Shown here piece by piece: positions 1 to 8,460 of a DNA stretch of 64,000 bases. The notes below the pieces were generated by a model. It did no database searches, had not been told where the DNA came from, and saw nothing but the letters and a program-made list of their open reading frames with translations. Each line of letters begins with the position of its first letter. Position 1 is the first letter of the stretch. Source of the stretch: an uncultured Flavobacteriaceae bacterium (GTDB lineage Bacteria; Bacteroidota; Bacteroidia; Flavobacteriales; Flavobacteriaceae). Location of the stretch: contig CANLUS010000002.1 in the NCBI GenBank assembly GCA_947494325.1, forward strand, positions 186,001-250,000, written 5' to 3'. Both the position numbers and the translations under genes were made by a program.

Positions 1-392
1 CCACGTCTTTGCAAGAAGAAGCGGCATTAAAGGATTATTTCTCAAGTGATGAAGTAGCTCCTCATTTGATTGAGTATAAGGCATTGTTTACCTATTTCAA
101 TGATAGTAAAGAAGAACGTTATACGAAAACAATTCCATTAAAAAGAAAACAAACGAACTTTTGGTGGTTGTCTGTAGCTGCTTCTGTTGTACTCATGATA
201 AGTGTATATGTTATGAATACAGGAGTAGACCAAATAACACCTCAAGAACGCTTAGAAGCCGAGCAGGCATTAAAGGATACTAAACAAGCATTCCAACTCA
301 TTTCTCAAAATCTAAATAAGGGAGGAAACGTTGCATTAGCTGGTTTAGGTGAATTTGAAAAAGCTCAAAACAAAGTTTTTAAAACAGAATAG
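1..392 (+). CDS. Anti-sigma-like single-pass membrane protein (5' end outside window)
   Basis: The reading frame is open to the left edge, so only the C-terminal ~130 residues are seen. The first possible in-window start is a TTG at 9, which is probably internal. A cytoplasmic-type stretch of ~50 residues is followed by one hydrophobic segment (WWLSVAASVVLMISVYVM) and a ~60-residue tail rich in Gln, Ala and Lys. This layout and the two DUF4252 genes that follow match the flavobacterial arrangement of ECF sigma factor, small membrane protein, then DUF4252 proteins. An anti-sigma-like role is inferred from context only; no zinc-binding anti-sigma motif is visible. Confidence 0.6.
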   Translation, partial: TSLQEEAALKDYFSSDEVAPHLIEYKALFTYFNDSKEERYTKTIPLKRKQTNFWWLSVAASVVLMISVYVMNTGVDQITPQERLEAEQALKDTKQAFQLISQNLNKGGNVALAGLGEFEKAQNKVFKTE

Positions 393-457
393 TAAAACAG
401 AAAAATGAATTATGCAATAATGAAATTCAATTTCTTATTGCAGGAAAAACGAATAAA

Positions 458-1042
458 ATGAAAACAACAATAATTAAAAATAATAAAATGAACTCTAAAA
501 AATTAATAATCGCATTGCTGTTACTAATGGCGCCAATATTTACATTCGCACAATCTTCTTTTGATAAGTTTGAAGATATGGATGATGTCAGTGTTGTAAA
601 TGTAAATAAACGTGCATTTGACTTATTAAAAAAAGTAAGTGTTAGTGGTGAATCTAAGGAAGCTCAAGAATATATAGATATGGTTGGAAACTTAGATAAT
701 CTAAGAGTTTTAGCGACAGAAAACGCTTCTATAGCAGCAAAAATGAAAGCTGAAGTAACTAGATATCTAAAATCTTCTAAATTGTCTGAATTAATGAGAG
801 TTAAAGACAAAGAAGGTAATGTGAAAATTTATATCAAAGAAGGTAAAGATGCTGATCATGTAAGTGAGTTATTTATGTTCGTTGAAGGTATTAGTAAGCA
901 TATGGGTGGTGATGAACGTAAGCCTGAAGCAGTAATTGTATCGATAACAGGCAATATTGATTTAAATAAAATCTCTGAATTAACAAAGCAAATGGATATC
1001 CCTGGAGGAGAACATTTAAAGAAAGCTAAAAAGAATAAATAA
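458..1042 (+). CDS. DUF4252 domain-containing exported protein
   Basis: 194 residues. A signal peptide (KKLIIALLLLMAPIFTFAQ) begins just after a second in-frame ATG at 488, so 488 is an equally likely start. The mature part (SSFDKFEDMDDVSVVNVNKRAFDLL, then a conserved LMRVKDKEGNVKIYIKEG-type stretch) fits the DUF4252 family, periplasmic proteins of unknown function in Bacteroidota that usually sit beside ECF sigma factors. It lies 65 bp after the anti-sigma-like gene and 2 bp before a second DUF4252 gene, so the three are probably co-transcribed. The family is assigned from sequence character and context; the biochemical role is unknown. Confidence 0.8.
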   Translation: MKTTIIKNNKMNSKKLIIALLLLMAPIFTFAQSSFDKFEDMDDVSVVNVNKRAFDLLKKVSVSGESKEAQEYIDMVGNLDNLRVLATENASIAAKMKAEVTRYLKSSKLSELMRVKDKEGNVKIYIKEGKDADHVSELFMFVEGISKHMGGDERKPEAVIVSITGNIDLNKISELTKQMDIPGGEHLKKAKKNK

Positions 1043-1044
1043 TT

Positions 1045-1590
1045 ATGAAGAAACTAACAAACTATATTATCCTTATAGCAATTGCAATAGCGACGTTATC
1101 CTGCGGAAGCGAAGCCTCTTTGCAGAAATACTATATTGATAGTCAAGAGAATGAAAACTTTATCTCTGTAGATGTTCCTGCAAGTATCATAAAGTTAAAG
1201 GATGATGTAAGTCCAGAGGCTAAAGCAGCCTACAAATCATTGAAAAAAATGAATGTACTGGCTTTTACAAAGAACGATACAAATCTTGCAGAATATAAGA
1301 TCGAGAACGAAAAAGTAAAGAGAATCCTAAAGAATGATAAGTTCAAGGAATTATTCAGAATGAAGGATAAAGGACGAAATATTCTCGTAAAATACGAAGG
1401 AGATGATGTAAGTATGGATGAAGTTATCGTATATGCATCTGATAAAGAACAAGGCTTTGCACTTGTAAGAATACTGGGTGACGAAATGACTCCTGAGAAG
1501 ATTATGAAACTCGGTGAGAGTATCAAAGATATTGACAGTGGTAATTTTGGATTAAAACAACTAGAAGGTTTTATCAAGAATAAGTCGTAA
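1045..1590 (+). CDS. DUF4252 domain-containing lipoprotein
   Basis: 181 residues with a lipoprotein signal and lipobox (ATLSC, Cys20). It is a paralogue of the preceding gene: both share the order 'F..LFRMKDKGRNILVKYEGDDVSMDEVIVYASD' versus 'LSELMRVKDKEGNVKIYIKEGK..DHVSELFMFVEG'. The start is 2 bp after the previous stop, so the two are translationally linked. Closest known family is DUF4252, of unknown function; an envelope role under sigma-factor control is inferred. A strong hairpin follows directly after the gene. Confidence 0.8.
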   Translation: MKKLTNYIILIAIAIATLSCGSEASLQKYYIDSQENENFISVDVPASIIKLKDDVSPEAKAAYKSLKKMNVLAFTKNDTNLAEYKIENEKVKRILKNDKFKELFRMKDKGRNILVKYEGDDVSMDEVIVYASDKEQGFALVRILGDEMTPEKIMKLGESIKDIDSGNFGLKQLEGFIKNKS

Positions 1591-1610
1591 TCACTTCATT
1601 TCAAGAACAT

Positions 1611-1638
1611 AAAAATCCTGCTCATGCAGGATTTTTTT
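1611..1638. terminator. Bidirectional rho-independent terminator
   Basis: AAAAATCCTGC and GCAGGATTTTT form an 11-bp stem around the 4-nt loop TCAT, followed by a T-run on the + strand and preceded by the matching A-run. It lies between the convergent DUF4252 gene and the XRE regulator gene, whose last codon it overlaps, and can serve both. Confidence 0.9.
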
Positions 1639-2008
1639 ATGGTATATAATTCTCAAAAGTACCATCCTTATAGAAAATAATGATTCGATCGATCTCCTTA
1701 GTTGAAGTTTGGGATGATTCAGCTTTTTTAATTTCGGATTGATCGTCTTTGGATGTTGAGCCGGAGTAGGGGCCTTCTTGTTTCTTCGGAAAACTACCTT
1801 TACCATTTAAGAGCCAATACAAATCTACCTCTTCATATTTGGCCAATACCTTCAATACGAAATCCAAACTGGGCTTATTTCTGCCAGAAAGCAAATGCGA
1901 TATACTTGAGCGTTGAACATTTATTTCTTCGGCAAAACTGGCCGCCGACAACTGATAATGTTGCATTACTTTTTGTAAACGTTCAATAAATTTAGAATTG
2001 TTTATCAT
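1637..2008 (-). CDS. XRE-family helix-turn-helix regulator
   Basis: About 123 residues from the ATG at 2008. The N-terminal HTH (LSAASFAEEINVQRSSISHLLSGRNKPSLDFVLKVL) is a canonical Cro/C1-type fold followed by YWLLNGKG, a common flavobacterial form. The C-terminal ~55 residues are polar and end in IIIFYKDGTFENYIP. An upstream in-frame ATG at 2050 is unlikely, because a -7 box (TACATTTG, 2026-2033) lies between the two and would put transcription start downstream of 2050. The gene is divergent from an M14 peptidase with ~265 bp between them. It may regulate itself and that peptidase through the TTACA-nn-TGTA repeats in the gap; this is inference. Confidence 0.85.
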   Translation of the reverse strand: MINNSKFIERLQKVMQHYQLSAASFAEEINVQRSSISHLLSGRNKPSLDFVLKVLAKYEEVDLYWLLNGKGSFPKKQEGPYSGSTSKDDQSEIKKAESSQTSTKEIDRIIIFYKDGTFENYIP

Positions 2009-2025
2009 AGTGTTATTTGTCGTTA

Positions 2026-2033
2026 CAAATGTA
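2026..2033 (-). promoter_or_regulatory. -7 promoter box for the XRE gene, inside a palindrome
   Basis: TACATTTG on the minus strand matches the Bacteroidota TAnnTTTG -7 element, 17 nt upstream of the ATG at 2008. It overlaps the 12-bp palindrome TTACAAATGTAA (2023-2034), a plausible autoregulatory operator. The -33 element is not clear. Confidence 0.6.
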
Positions 2034-2232
2034 AATAAATTGTACGCCATTTTACTATTTCATAATAGATATTTTAAATAATAATTAATGATATTACTTT
2101 AATTAAAATACTTTATACTACTGATATATATCGTGTTAAATTAATATATTTATTTTAATTGAAATATTCGTAATACAGTAATGAAATTTCAATCACATCG
2201 ATTACAAATGTTATTTTTTTAAACTAATTTTA

Positions 2233-2268
2233 TGTTTACAATGGTAAACATTTCTTTAATTACATTTG
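2233..2268 (+). promoter_or_regulatory. Promoter and inverted repeat upstream of the M14 peptidase gene
   Basis: TGTTTAC-AATG-GTAAACA (2233-2250) is a perfect 7-bp inverted repeat, followed by a -7 box TACATTTG (2261-2268) only 4 nt before the GTG at 2273. A repressor on the inverted repeat would sit near the -30 region. The very short distance suggests a nearly leaderless transcript, or a start at the TTG at 2288. Confidence 0.5.
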
Positions 2269-2272
2269 TACC

Positions 2273-3388
2273 GTGAAAAAAATTAACTTGCAACAAATTG
2301 AGAAATGGTATCAGTCCAATAAGGAAGATTCTTTATATGGCCGATGGATTCCTTTTTCTAAGATAGATCCAATTCTTCGAAAATTAAACACCTCAATTTT
2401 CGGTGTAAAGCATCTAGGGTTTTCAAAACAAAAAAGACCTATATATAAGGTATCCTTTGGGTCTGGAGCGTGTCGAATTTTAATTTGGACACAAATGCAT
2501 GGCAATGAGACTACCGGAACGAAAGCTGTATTTGACTTATTGAGATTAATAGCATTGCCGGGAGAATTTCAAGATATCATAAATCAATTGTTAAATAATT
2601 GCACGATTACGATACTTCCAATACTTAATCCTGATGGGGCCGAGGCATATACCCGTGTTAATGCTGATGGAGTCGATTTAAATAGAGATGTGCTAGATCA
2701 AGTAGCTAAAGAAAGTACAATTCTGCATGACGTTTTAAAAGAAGTGAACCCGCATTACTGTTTTAATTTGCACGATCAACGCACCATTTTTACAGTAGGT
2801 GACACTAAAAAAACTGCGACCTTATCATTTTTAGCTCCGTCAATTGACGTCTCCAGAAAAGTGACGGAAGGCAGAAAAAAAACCATGAGCGTAATTGCTT
2901 CGATAAACACTGTTATACAAGAACTCATTCCTGGTCATGTGGGTCGATACACAGATGAATTCTATCCAACAGCCACTGGAGATAATTTTGAGAAGGCAGG
3001 GCATCATACTATCCTTATTGAAGCGGGTCATCATGTTGATGATTATGAACGTGAACAGGTACGTTATTATAATTTTGTTGCTTTAATACAGGGGCTGCAT
3101 TATTTGGCGAGCAACACCTTATCTTCACATGACACTTACTTTGACATTCCGAACAACACCAAATTCTTCGTCGATATTATCTATGAAAACATTTATATCG
3201 AAGATGAGCAACAAATGATTGGAATTGCCGTATTATTCAAAGAGGAGCTAAAAAACGGAAAGGTGCATTTCATCCCAGAAATACAGGAGATCGATGATAT
3301 TCAGTTATATGGAGCTAACACCTTTATTGATAAAAAAGGAATTCGCATCAAAAATAGAATAATGGTAAAAAAAATTATAAATAGTTAA
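2273..3388 (+). CDS. M14-family zinc carboxypeptidase-like protein, cytoplasmic
   Basis: 371 residues with no signal peptide. The zinc motif HGNE (His76, Glu79), the substrate-binding stretch LNPDGAEAYTRVNADGVDLNRD, a third zinc ligand in CFNLHDQRTIF and a catalytic Glu in ILIEAGHH are all in order, so the M14 fold and active site look intact. The family cleaves C-terminal residues or amide-linked groups from peptides; the substrate is unknown here. The start is GTG (2273) or the TTG at 2288; no in-frame ATG occurs before Met75, inside the active-site region. An Lrp/AsnC regulator follows 66 bp later on the same strand, suggesting amino-acid or peptide metabolism. Confidence 0.8.
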   Translation: MKKINLQQIEKWYQSNKEDSLYGRWIPFSKIDPILRKLNTSIFGVKHLGFSKQKRPIYKVSFGSGACRILIWTQMHGNETTGTKAVFDLLRLIALPGEFQDIINQLLNNCTITILPILNPDGAEAYTRVNADGVDLNRDVLDQVAKESTILHDVLKEVNPHYCFNLHDQRTIFTVGDTKKTATLSFLAPSIDVSRKVTEGRKKTMSVIASINTVIQELIPGHVGRYTDEFYPTATGDNFEKAGHHTILIEAGHHVDDYEREQVRYYNFVALIQGLHYLASNTLSSHDTYFDIPNNTKFFVDIIYENIYIEDEQQMIGIAVLFKEELKNGKVHFIPEIQEIDDIQLYGANTFIDKKGIRIKNRIMVKKIINS

Positions 3389-3454
3389 AAATTTTATTGG
3401 TTAGTTTCCAAAAAATTAGGACTTTTACTTTTAAATTATGTAAATAATGTAATT

Positions 3455-3940
3455 ATGCCAAAATTCAAACTCGACGAAATCGATCATCAAATTCTAGATA
3501 TACTCATTGAAAATGCCAGAACACCATTTACTGATATTGCTAAAAAACTTTTAGTTTCTGCAGGAACAATTCATGTTCGTGTGAAGAAAATGGAAGAGGA
3601 AGGTGTGATCAAAGGCTCAACCTTAACTGTAGATTATGACAAAATGGGCTATACGTTTATAGCATACGTAGGTGTCTTGTTAGAGAACTCTTCATTAACA
3701 ACAACAGTTATTAATAAATTACAAGCGATACCTGAGGTGACCGTTGCTCATTTAACCACTGGAAAATTTACTGTTTTTTGCAAATTAAGAGCGCGAGGTA
3801 CAAAGCATGCAAAAGACATTATATTTCAAATTGACAATATTGGCGGGGTACAGCGTACTGAAACTTCAATTTCACTAGAAGAAGTTATCAATGATAAAAA
3901 GCGATTAATGCATACTATTTTTAATGATTTTAAAATATAG
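3455..3940 (+). CDS. Lrp/AsnC-family transcriptional regulator
   Basis: 161 residues. An N-terminal winged HTH (LDEIDHQILDILIENARTPFTDIAKKLLVSAGTIHVRVKKMEEEGVIKG) is followed by the RAM/Lrp ligand-binding alpha-beta domain (IAYVGVLLENSS...TGKFTVFCKLRARG). Length and order are typical. Members bind DNA as oligomers and respond to amino acids. It sits just upstream of a branched-chain-type 2-oxoacid dehydrogenase E1 gene, a plausible target, although a terminator separates them. Confidence 0.9.
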   Translation: MPKFKLDEIDHQILDILIENARTPFTDIAKKLLVSAGTIHVRVKKMEEEGVIKGSTLTVDYDKMGYTFIAYVGVLLENSSLTTTVINKLQAIPEVTVAHLTTGKFTVFCKLRARGTKHAKDIIFQIDNIGGVQRTETSISLEEVINDKKRLMHTIFNDFKI

Positions 3941-3963
3941 ATTCTTATAAATTTTAACTAAAG

Positions 3964-3997
3964 AATCTCCTTCTATTCATGAGGGAGATTTTTTTTG
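3964..3997 (+). terminator. Rho-independent terminator after the Lrp/AsnC gene
   Basis: AATCTCC pairs with GGAGATT across a 13-nt loop and is followed by a run of Ts (3989-3996). It lies 24 bp after the stop codon and separates the regulator from the E1 gene. Confidence 0.8.
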
Positions 3998-4063
3998 AAT
4001 CAAAATCATTAAACAACTAAATATTTAGCTACTTTTAATTTCTAATTTACGTGCATCTCTTAA

Positions 4064-6037
4064 ATGAAATTTAGCCGAAAACAATTGAGTGAAGCGACCT
4101 TACTCAAGTTATACAAAAATCTCCTAAAGCCGAGAATGATCGAAGAAAAGATGCTTATCTTACTTCGACAAGGCAAAATATCGAAATGGTTCTCTGGTAT
4201 TGGCCAAGAAGCCATTGCCATTGGGGTTACAAATTCATTATTAAGTGACGAATATATCTTACCGATGCATCGTAATTTAGGTGTATTTACTTCTCGTGAT
4301 ATTCCGTTAAATCGACTATTTGCACAATGGCAAGGAAAAGCGAGCGGCTTCACCAAAGGCAGAGATCGAAGTTTTCACTTTGGAACACAGGAGTACCATA
4401 TTGTTGGAATGATTTCTCATTTAGGACCACAATTCGGGGTTGCCGATGGTATTGCCTTGGGTAATTTATTGAAAGAGAACAATCAAATTTGCGCGGTGTT
4501 TACGGGAGAAGGCGGCACTAGTGAAGGTGATATTCATGAAGCATTGAATGTGGCTTCTGTTTGGGACTTGCCCGTATTATTTTGTATTGAAAATAACGGC
4601 TATGGTCTCTCTACTCCAACTTCTGAGCAATATAACTGTAAAGACCTAGCTGATAGAGCGCTTGGTTATGGTATGGAGTCGCATGTAATAGATGGAAATA
4701 ATGTGCTCGAAGTCTATTCAAAAGTAAATGCGATAGCAAAAAGTATGAGAAAAAAGCCTCGACCTGTTCTTGTCGAGTTTAAAACTTTTAGAATGCGTGG
4801 ACATGAAGAGGCGAGTGGTACCAAATATGTTCCTCAAGAATTATTAGATAAATGGGCAGCAAAAGACCCTATAGAACACTATCAAAACTACTTATTGAAC
4901 GAAGGTGTTTTAACTGAAACGTTAATTAAAGACATAAAGGATGAATTTGCTTTAGAAATTGATGAACATTGGAAGCAGGCTAATGATGAAAACACTATCA
5001 AATCAGATGAATTAATTGAGTTAGGTGATGTGTTTAAAATAAATGACAATCAACTAATTAATCCAAATAAAAACAGTGAAAATATTCGATTTGTAGATGC
5101 TATTTCTCAAAGCTTAAAACAAGCTATGGAGAAGCATAAAGATTTAGTTATCATGGGGCAAGATGTTGCTGAATATGGTGGTGTTTTTAAAATTACTGAC
5201 GGATTTACGGAACAATTTGGTAAAGATCGTGTTCGCAATACACCCATTTGTGAATCGGCTATTATTTCAGCAGCTTATGGCTTATCAATTAATGGAATAA
5301 AATCGGTTGTTGAAATGCAATTTGCAGATTTTGTTTCCTCTGGATTTAACCCTATCGTTAATCTTCTAGCTAAATCGCATTATAGATGGAGTCAACAAGC
5401 AGATGTTGTGATTCGAATGCCTTGCGGAGGAGGCGTAGGAGCGGGGCCGTTTCATAGTCAAACTAATGAAGCTTGGTTTACAAAAACACCAGGATTAAAA
5501 GTAGTCTATCCTGCATTTCCCTATGATGCGAAAGGTTTGTTAGCGACTGCAATAAATGACTCAAATCCGGTATTATTTTTTGAGCATAAAGCATTATACC
5601 GTAGTATCCGACAGGATGTGCCTACAGACTACTATTCATTACCACTCGGAAAAGCAAGTATTTTACACGAAGGGAATGATGTAACTATCATTGCATATGG
5701 TGCAGCAGTACATTGGGCATTGAGTATACGTGAAAAAGAAGCTGCTCATGCAGATATCATTGATTTAAGGTGTTTACAGCCATTAGATACTGAAACGATT
5801 TATACTAGTGTCAAAAAAACTGGTAAAGTTCTGATTGTTCAAGAAGATTCTATGTTTGGAGGTATCGCAAGTGATATTTCGTCATTAATACATGAAAATT
5901 GTTTTGAATATTTAGACGCTCCGGTAAAACGTGTAGCAAGTTTAGAGACTCCTGTTCCGTTTGAGTCTCAACTAGAATCACAATATTTGGCAAATAATAG
6001 ATTGCGAGAAGATTTACTTGCTTTACTGGGGTATTAA
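4064..6037 (+). CDS. Fused alpha/beta E1 component of a 2-oxoacid (2-oxoisovalerate-type) dehydrogenase
   Basis: 657 residues joining both E1 subunits in one chain. Residues ~1-330 are the alpha part with the thiamine diphosphate motif GEGGTSEGD...CIENNGYGLST (Gly148 to Asn177 region) and the phosphorylation-loop-like RMRGHEEASGTKYVP. Residues ~339-657 are the beta part (IRFVDAISQSLKQAMEKHKDLVIMGQDVAEYGG...ETPICESAI-type core). E1 decarboxylates branched-chain 2-oxoacids and passes the acyl group to lipoyl-E2; no E2 or E3 gene is in the window. The fusion is common in Bacteroidota. The gene is monocistronic, and its stop is 4 bp from the convergent ThuA gene stop. Confidence 0.9.
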   Translation: MKFSRKQLSEATLLKLYKNLLKPRMIEEKMLILLRQGKISKWFSGIGQEAIAIGVTNSLLSDEYILPMHRNLGVFTSRDIPLNRLFAQWQGKASGFTKGRDRSFHFGTQEYHIVGMISHLGPQFGVADGIALGNLLKENNQICAVFTGEGGTSEGDIHEALNVASVWDLPVLFCIENNGYGLSTPTSEQYNCKDLADRALGYGMESHVIDGNNVLEVYSKVNAIAKSMRKKPRPVLVEFKTFRMRGHEEASGTKYVPQELLDKWAAKDPIEHYQNYLLNEGVLTETLIKDIKDEFALEIDEHWKQANDENTIKSDELIELGDVFKINDNQLINPNKNSENIRFVDAISQSLKQAMEKHKDLVIMGQDVAEYGGVFKITDGFTEQFGKDRVRNTPICESAIISAAYGLSINGIKSVVEMQFADFVSSGFNPIVNLLAKSHYRWSQQADVVIRMPCGGGVGAGPFHSQTNEAWFTKTPGLKVVYPAFPYDAKGLLATAINDSNPVLFFEHKALYRSIRQDVPTDYYSLPLGKASILHEGNDVTIIAYGAAVHWALSIREKEAAHADIIDLRCLQPLDTETIYTSVKKTGKVLIVQEDSMFGGIASDISSLIHENCFEYLDAPVKRVASLETPVPFESQLESQYLANNRLREDLLALLGY

Positions 6038-6041
6038 AGAA

Positions 6042-6767
6042 TTATTTCGCTAGAACGGATTGAATTCCACCTAATATATGAGCTAAAAACAGTGAATTTG
6101 TATACGCCTCTTGCGGATGACCAAGACCTGTATAAAACATACGGCCGCCATCATATTCTTGATACCAAGCGATAGGATGATGTTTACCATTTGTACCTCC
6201 TTTATAACTTGACTCGTCTAAATTCGCGATCACTTTTATGTCAGAACTAATGTTTTTAAAGTTATACCATTCATCATTATGCGACCAAGTCTTAGGTACA
6301 TTTTTTGTAGCAAGATGTGTCGTGTCGGTAACTTGAATGTTTGCTTGATGTAAGCCAGGAGGATGCGATTCAAAATAGGCACCTACTAATTTTCCATACC
6401 ATGGCCATTTATATTCAGTATCTGTGGCTGCATGAATACCAACAAAGCCTCCTCCGTTCTGGATGTATGTCTTAAAACCTTCTTGCTGTTTTTTATTAAA
6501 AATGTCTCCCGTGGTACTTAAAAAGATAACAGCATCATAATTTTTCAGTGAATCAGAAGTGAATACCTTGGCGTTTTCCGTAGCATCCACGTGAAATTTA
6601 TGCTTTGCACCTAAGTCTTTAATAGCTTTTATGCCCGATTCGATTGCCTTATGTCTATATCCTTCCGTTTTCGAAAACACTAATACGTGATCTGTTTGGG
6701 AGTTTACCATACAGCTCGATAAGATGAATAAACTAAGTAAGAAAAGGCTAATTTTATGACGTGTCAT
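6042..6767 (-). CDS. ThuA-like domain lipoprotein
   Basis: ~241 residues from the ATG at 6767 (MTRHKISLFLLSLFILSSC, lipobox Cys). An upstream ATG at 6803 is disfavoured, since the -7 box at 6792-6799 lies downstream of it. The body (HVLVFSKTEGYRHKAIESGIKAI...GGGFVGIHAATDTEYKWPWYGKLVGAYFESHP...YDGGRMFYTGLGH) is the ThuA fold, a class-I glutamine-amidotransferase-like domain seen in carbohydrate-utilisation proteins. Exact chemistry is unknown for the family. It is divergent from a Dabb lipoprotein with which it shares a ~70-bp promoter region. Confidence 0.85.
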   Translation of the reverse strand: MTRHKISLFLLSLFILSSCMVNSQTDHVLVFSKTEGYRHKAIESGIKAIKDLGAKHKFHVDATENAKVFTSDSLKNYDAVIFLSTTGDIFNKKQQEGFKTYIQNGGGFVGIHAATDTEYKWPWYGKLVGAYFESHPPGLHQANIQVTDTTHLATKNVPKTWSHNDEWYNFKNISSDIKVIANLDESSYKGGTNGKHHPIAWYQEYDGGRMFYTGLGHPQEAYTNSLFLAHILGGIQSVLAK

Positions 6768-6791
6768 GATGAATTTAAATTTAGGTCTAAA

Positions 6792-6821
6792 CAAATGTAA
6801 CAAAACGATTTATTATATTTG
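6792..6821. promoter_or_regulatory. Divergent -7 boxes for the ThuA and Dabb genes
   Basis: TACATTTG on the minus strand (6792-6799) lies 24 nt before the ThuA ATG at 6767. TATATTTG on the + strand (6814-6821) lies 17 nt before the Dabb ATG at 6839. Both match TAnnTTTG. The back-to-back layout suggests joint control. Confidence 0.6.
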
Positions 6822-6838
6822 TTTTCAAACGCAGATCA

Positions 6839-7240
6839 ATGAATAAAATAATTATAATTTTAAGCTTACTAACCCTTATGAGTTGCACAAAAACTGAGGA
6901 AAATTCAAACAACTCCTTGCCAGGAAATTTTGCACATACCGTATATTTTTGGTTAAAAAATCCAGATAATGCAGTCGATCGGGCTGCTTTTGAAACATCC
7001 TTAAAGAAATTTATTGATGCGTCAGAATTTATTCAAACCAAACATATTGGTATGCCCGCAAAAACGAATCGTGAAGTTATTGATAATACCTATACCTATA
7101 GTTTATTATTGACTTTTAAAGACAAAGCAACTCAAGATAAATATCAAGATGAGCCTAATCATAAGAAGTTTATTGCTGAATCTTCAGAATTATGGGAGAA
7201 AGTTCTTGTTTATGATTCAGAGAATACCTACAACCAATAA
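6839..7240 (+). CDS. Dabb (stress-responsive alpha/beta barrel) lipoprotein
   Basis: 133 residues. The lipoprotein signal is MNKIIIILSLLTLMSC. The mature part begins FAHTVYFWLKNPDN..DRAAFETSLKKFI and ends in a YSLLLTFKDKATQDKYQDEPNHKKFI stretch, the pattern of the dimeric ferredoxin-like Dabb family. Function in the family is varied and often unknown. An envelope-attached Dabb protein paired with a ThuA lipoprotein recurs in Bacteroidota, which makes a shared sugar-related role possible but unproven. Confidence 0.8.
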   Translation: MNKIIIILSLLTLMSCTKTEENSNNSLPGNFAHTVYFWLKNPDNAVDRAAFETSLKKFIDASEFIQTKHIGMPAKTNREVIDNTYTYSLLLTFKDKATQDKYQDEPNHKKFIAESSELWEKVLVYDSENTYNQ

Positions 7241-7338
7241 ACTGTTAAATATTAGTTAATTAGAATACATTTCGGTAAAGGCACATGGTTTAAAGTTATA
7301 CCTTTAAGCTTCTTAAACTTTACTTAAATTTATTTGTC

Positions 7339-8460
7339 ATGAAAAAACTTCTATTAATTTGTGTATTGTGTGGCTTAGGATTGGTAACGATCTCAGCTAT
7401 CTCTAAAACAGAAACCAAAAGTATACTTAAGTCTAATTTTACTATTGGCAATACTGAAATCGCATCCATAAATGGTATTAGTTTTGGACCTGAGGGAATT
7501 TTATTTATTGGTGATTCAAAAAATGCTACCCTTTATGCATTAGATACTAAGGATACTGAAAAGCTCGAGAAAGGAACAACATTAAACATGGCTAGTTTTG
7601 ATACCAAAGTTGCCGGAGCACTAGGCACTATGGCAGATCAGATTAAGATTACCGATATGGCGGTAAATCCTATTTCTAAAAAGGTTTATATTTCGGTACA
7701 TACTAATGATGGAACGCCAGTATTACTGCGTCTTAATGGAGAAAAACTAGAAAACGTTTCTTTGAAAAATGTCAGTTACTCTAAACTAGCACTTTCGAAT
7801 CCGGTGGCAACCGATAAAAAAGATAGAAGAGGGCGTTCACAACGTAAATGGGCCATTGCAGATTTAAAATATCATAATGGTAACGTGATGCTTACTGGAC
7901 TTTCGAATAAAGAATTTAGTTCTACATTTCGTAGTATTCCTTTTCCATTTACGAAAGCACAAGACTACGCGTCTTTAGAGATTTGGCATGCTGCCCACGG
8001 ACGTTTTGAAACATATGCCCCAATTAAAGCCTTTGATGTTATTTCAATGAATAACAAAGAATATTTATTGGCTAGTTATACATGTACACCATTAGTTTTA
8101 TTTCCTATGGAAGATCTCAAAGCAGGCAATCATCTAAAAGGAAGAACGGTTGCCGAATTAGGATCGGGCAATGCTCCAATTGATATGATTTCCTTTAAAA
8201 AAGATGGAAAGCCATATTTTGTAATGTCTAACACCAATCGTTCTGTAATGCGATTTGATTATGATGTTATTGCTAATTTTAAAGAAACACTAACAGAATC
8301 AGTTGATGAATTTGCTGTTGCAACTGGTATACCTTATGTTTCACTACCAATGGTTAACGTACTGCATTTAGATAACTTAGATGCTAACAATGTAGTTTAT
8401 TTACAGCGAAGTGCAGATGGTGATTTGGTGTTGAGAACACGCCCAACCAAATGGATGTAA
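7339..8460 (+). CDS. Exported protein of unknown function, propeller-like
   Basis: 373 residues with an N-terminal signal peptide (KKLLLICVLCGLGLVTISAIS). The body has recurring strand-turn blocks (GISFGPEGILFIGDSKNATLYALDTKD; DMAVNPISKKVYISVHTND; LASYTCTPLVLFPMEDL), suggesting a beta-propeller, though no named repeat is certain. The downstream gene starts 10 bp before this stop (ATGGATGTAA), so translation is coupled and the two proteins probably work together. I do not recognise a family. The start follows an imperfect -7 box (TTTATTTG) close to the ATG. Confidence 0.6.
   Translation: MKKLLLICVLCGLGLVTISAISKTETKSILKSNFTIGNTEIASINGISFGPEGILFIGDSKNATLYALDTKDTEKLEKGTTLNMASFDTKVAGALGTMADQIKITDMAVNPISKKVYISVHTNDGTPVLLRLNGEKLENVSLKNVSYSKLALSNPVATDKKDRRGRSQRKWAIADLKYHNGNVMLTGLSNKEFSSTFRSIPFPFTKAQDYASLEIWHAAHGRFETYAPIKAFDVISMNNKEYLLASYTCTPLVLFPMEDLKAGNHLKGRTVAELGSGNAPIDMISFKKDGKPYFVMSNTNRSVMRFDYDVIANFKETLTESVDEFAVATGIPYVSLPMVNVLHLDNLDANNVVYLQRSADGDLVLRTRPTKWM

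Noticed and set aside
2023-2271. TTACA-nn-TGTA palindromes as sure XRE operators
   Set aside because: The half-site overlaps the general -7 box TACATTTG, also found at other promoters here (6792, 22590), so the match may reflect the promoter alone.
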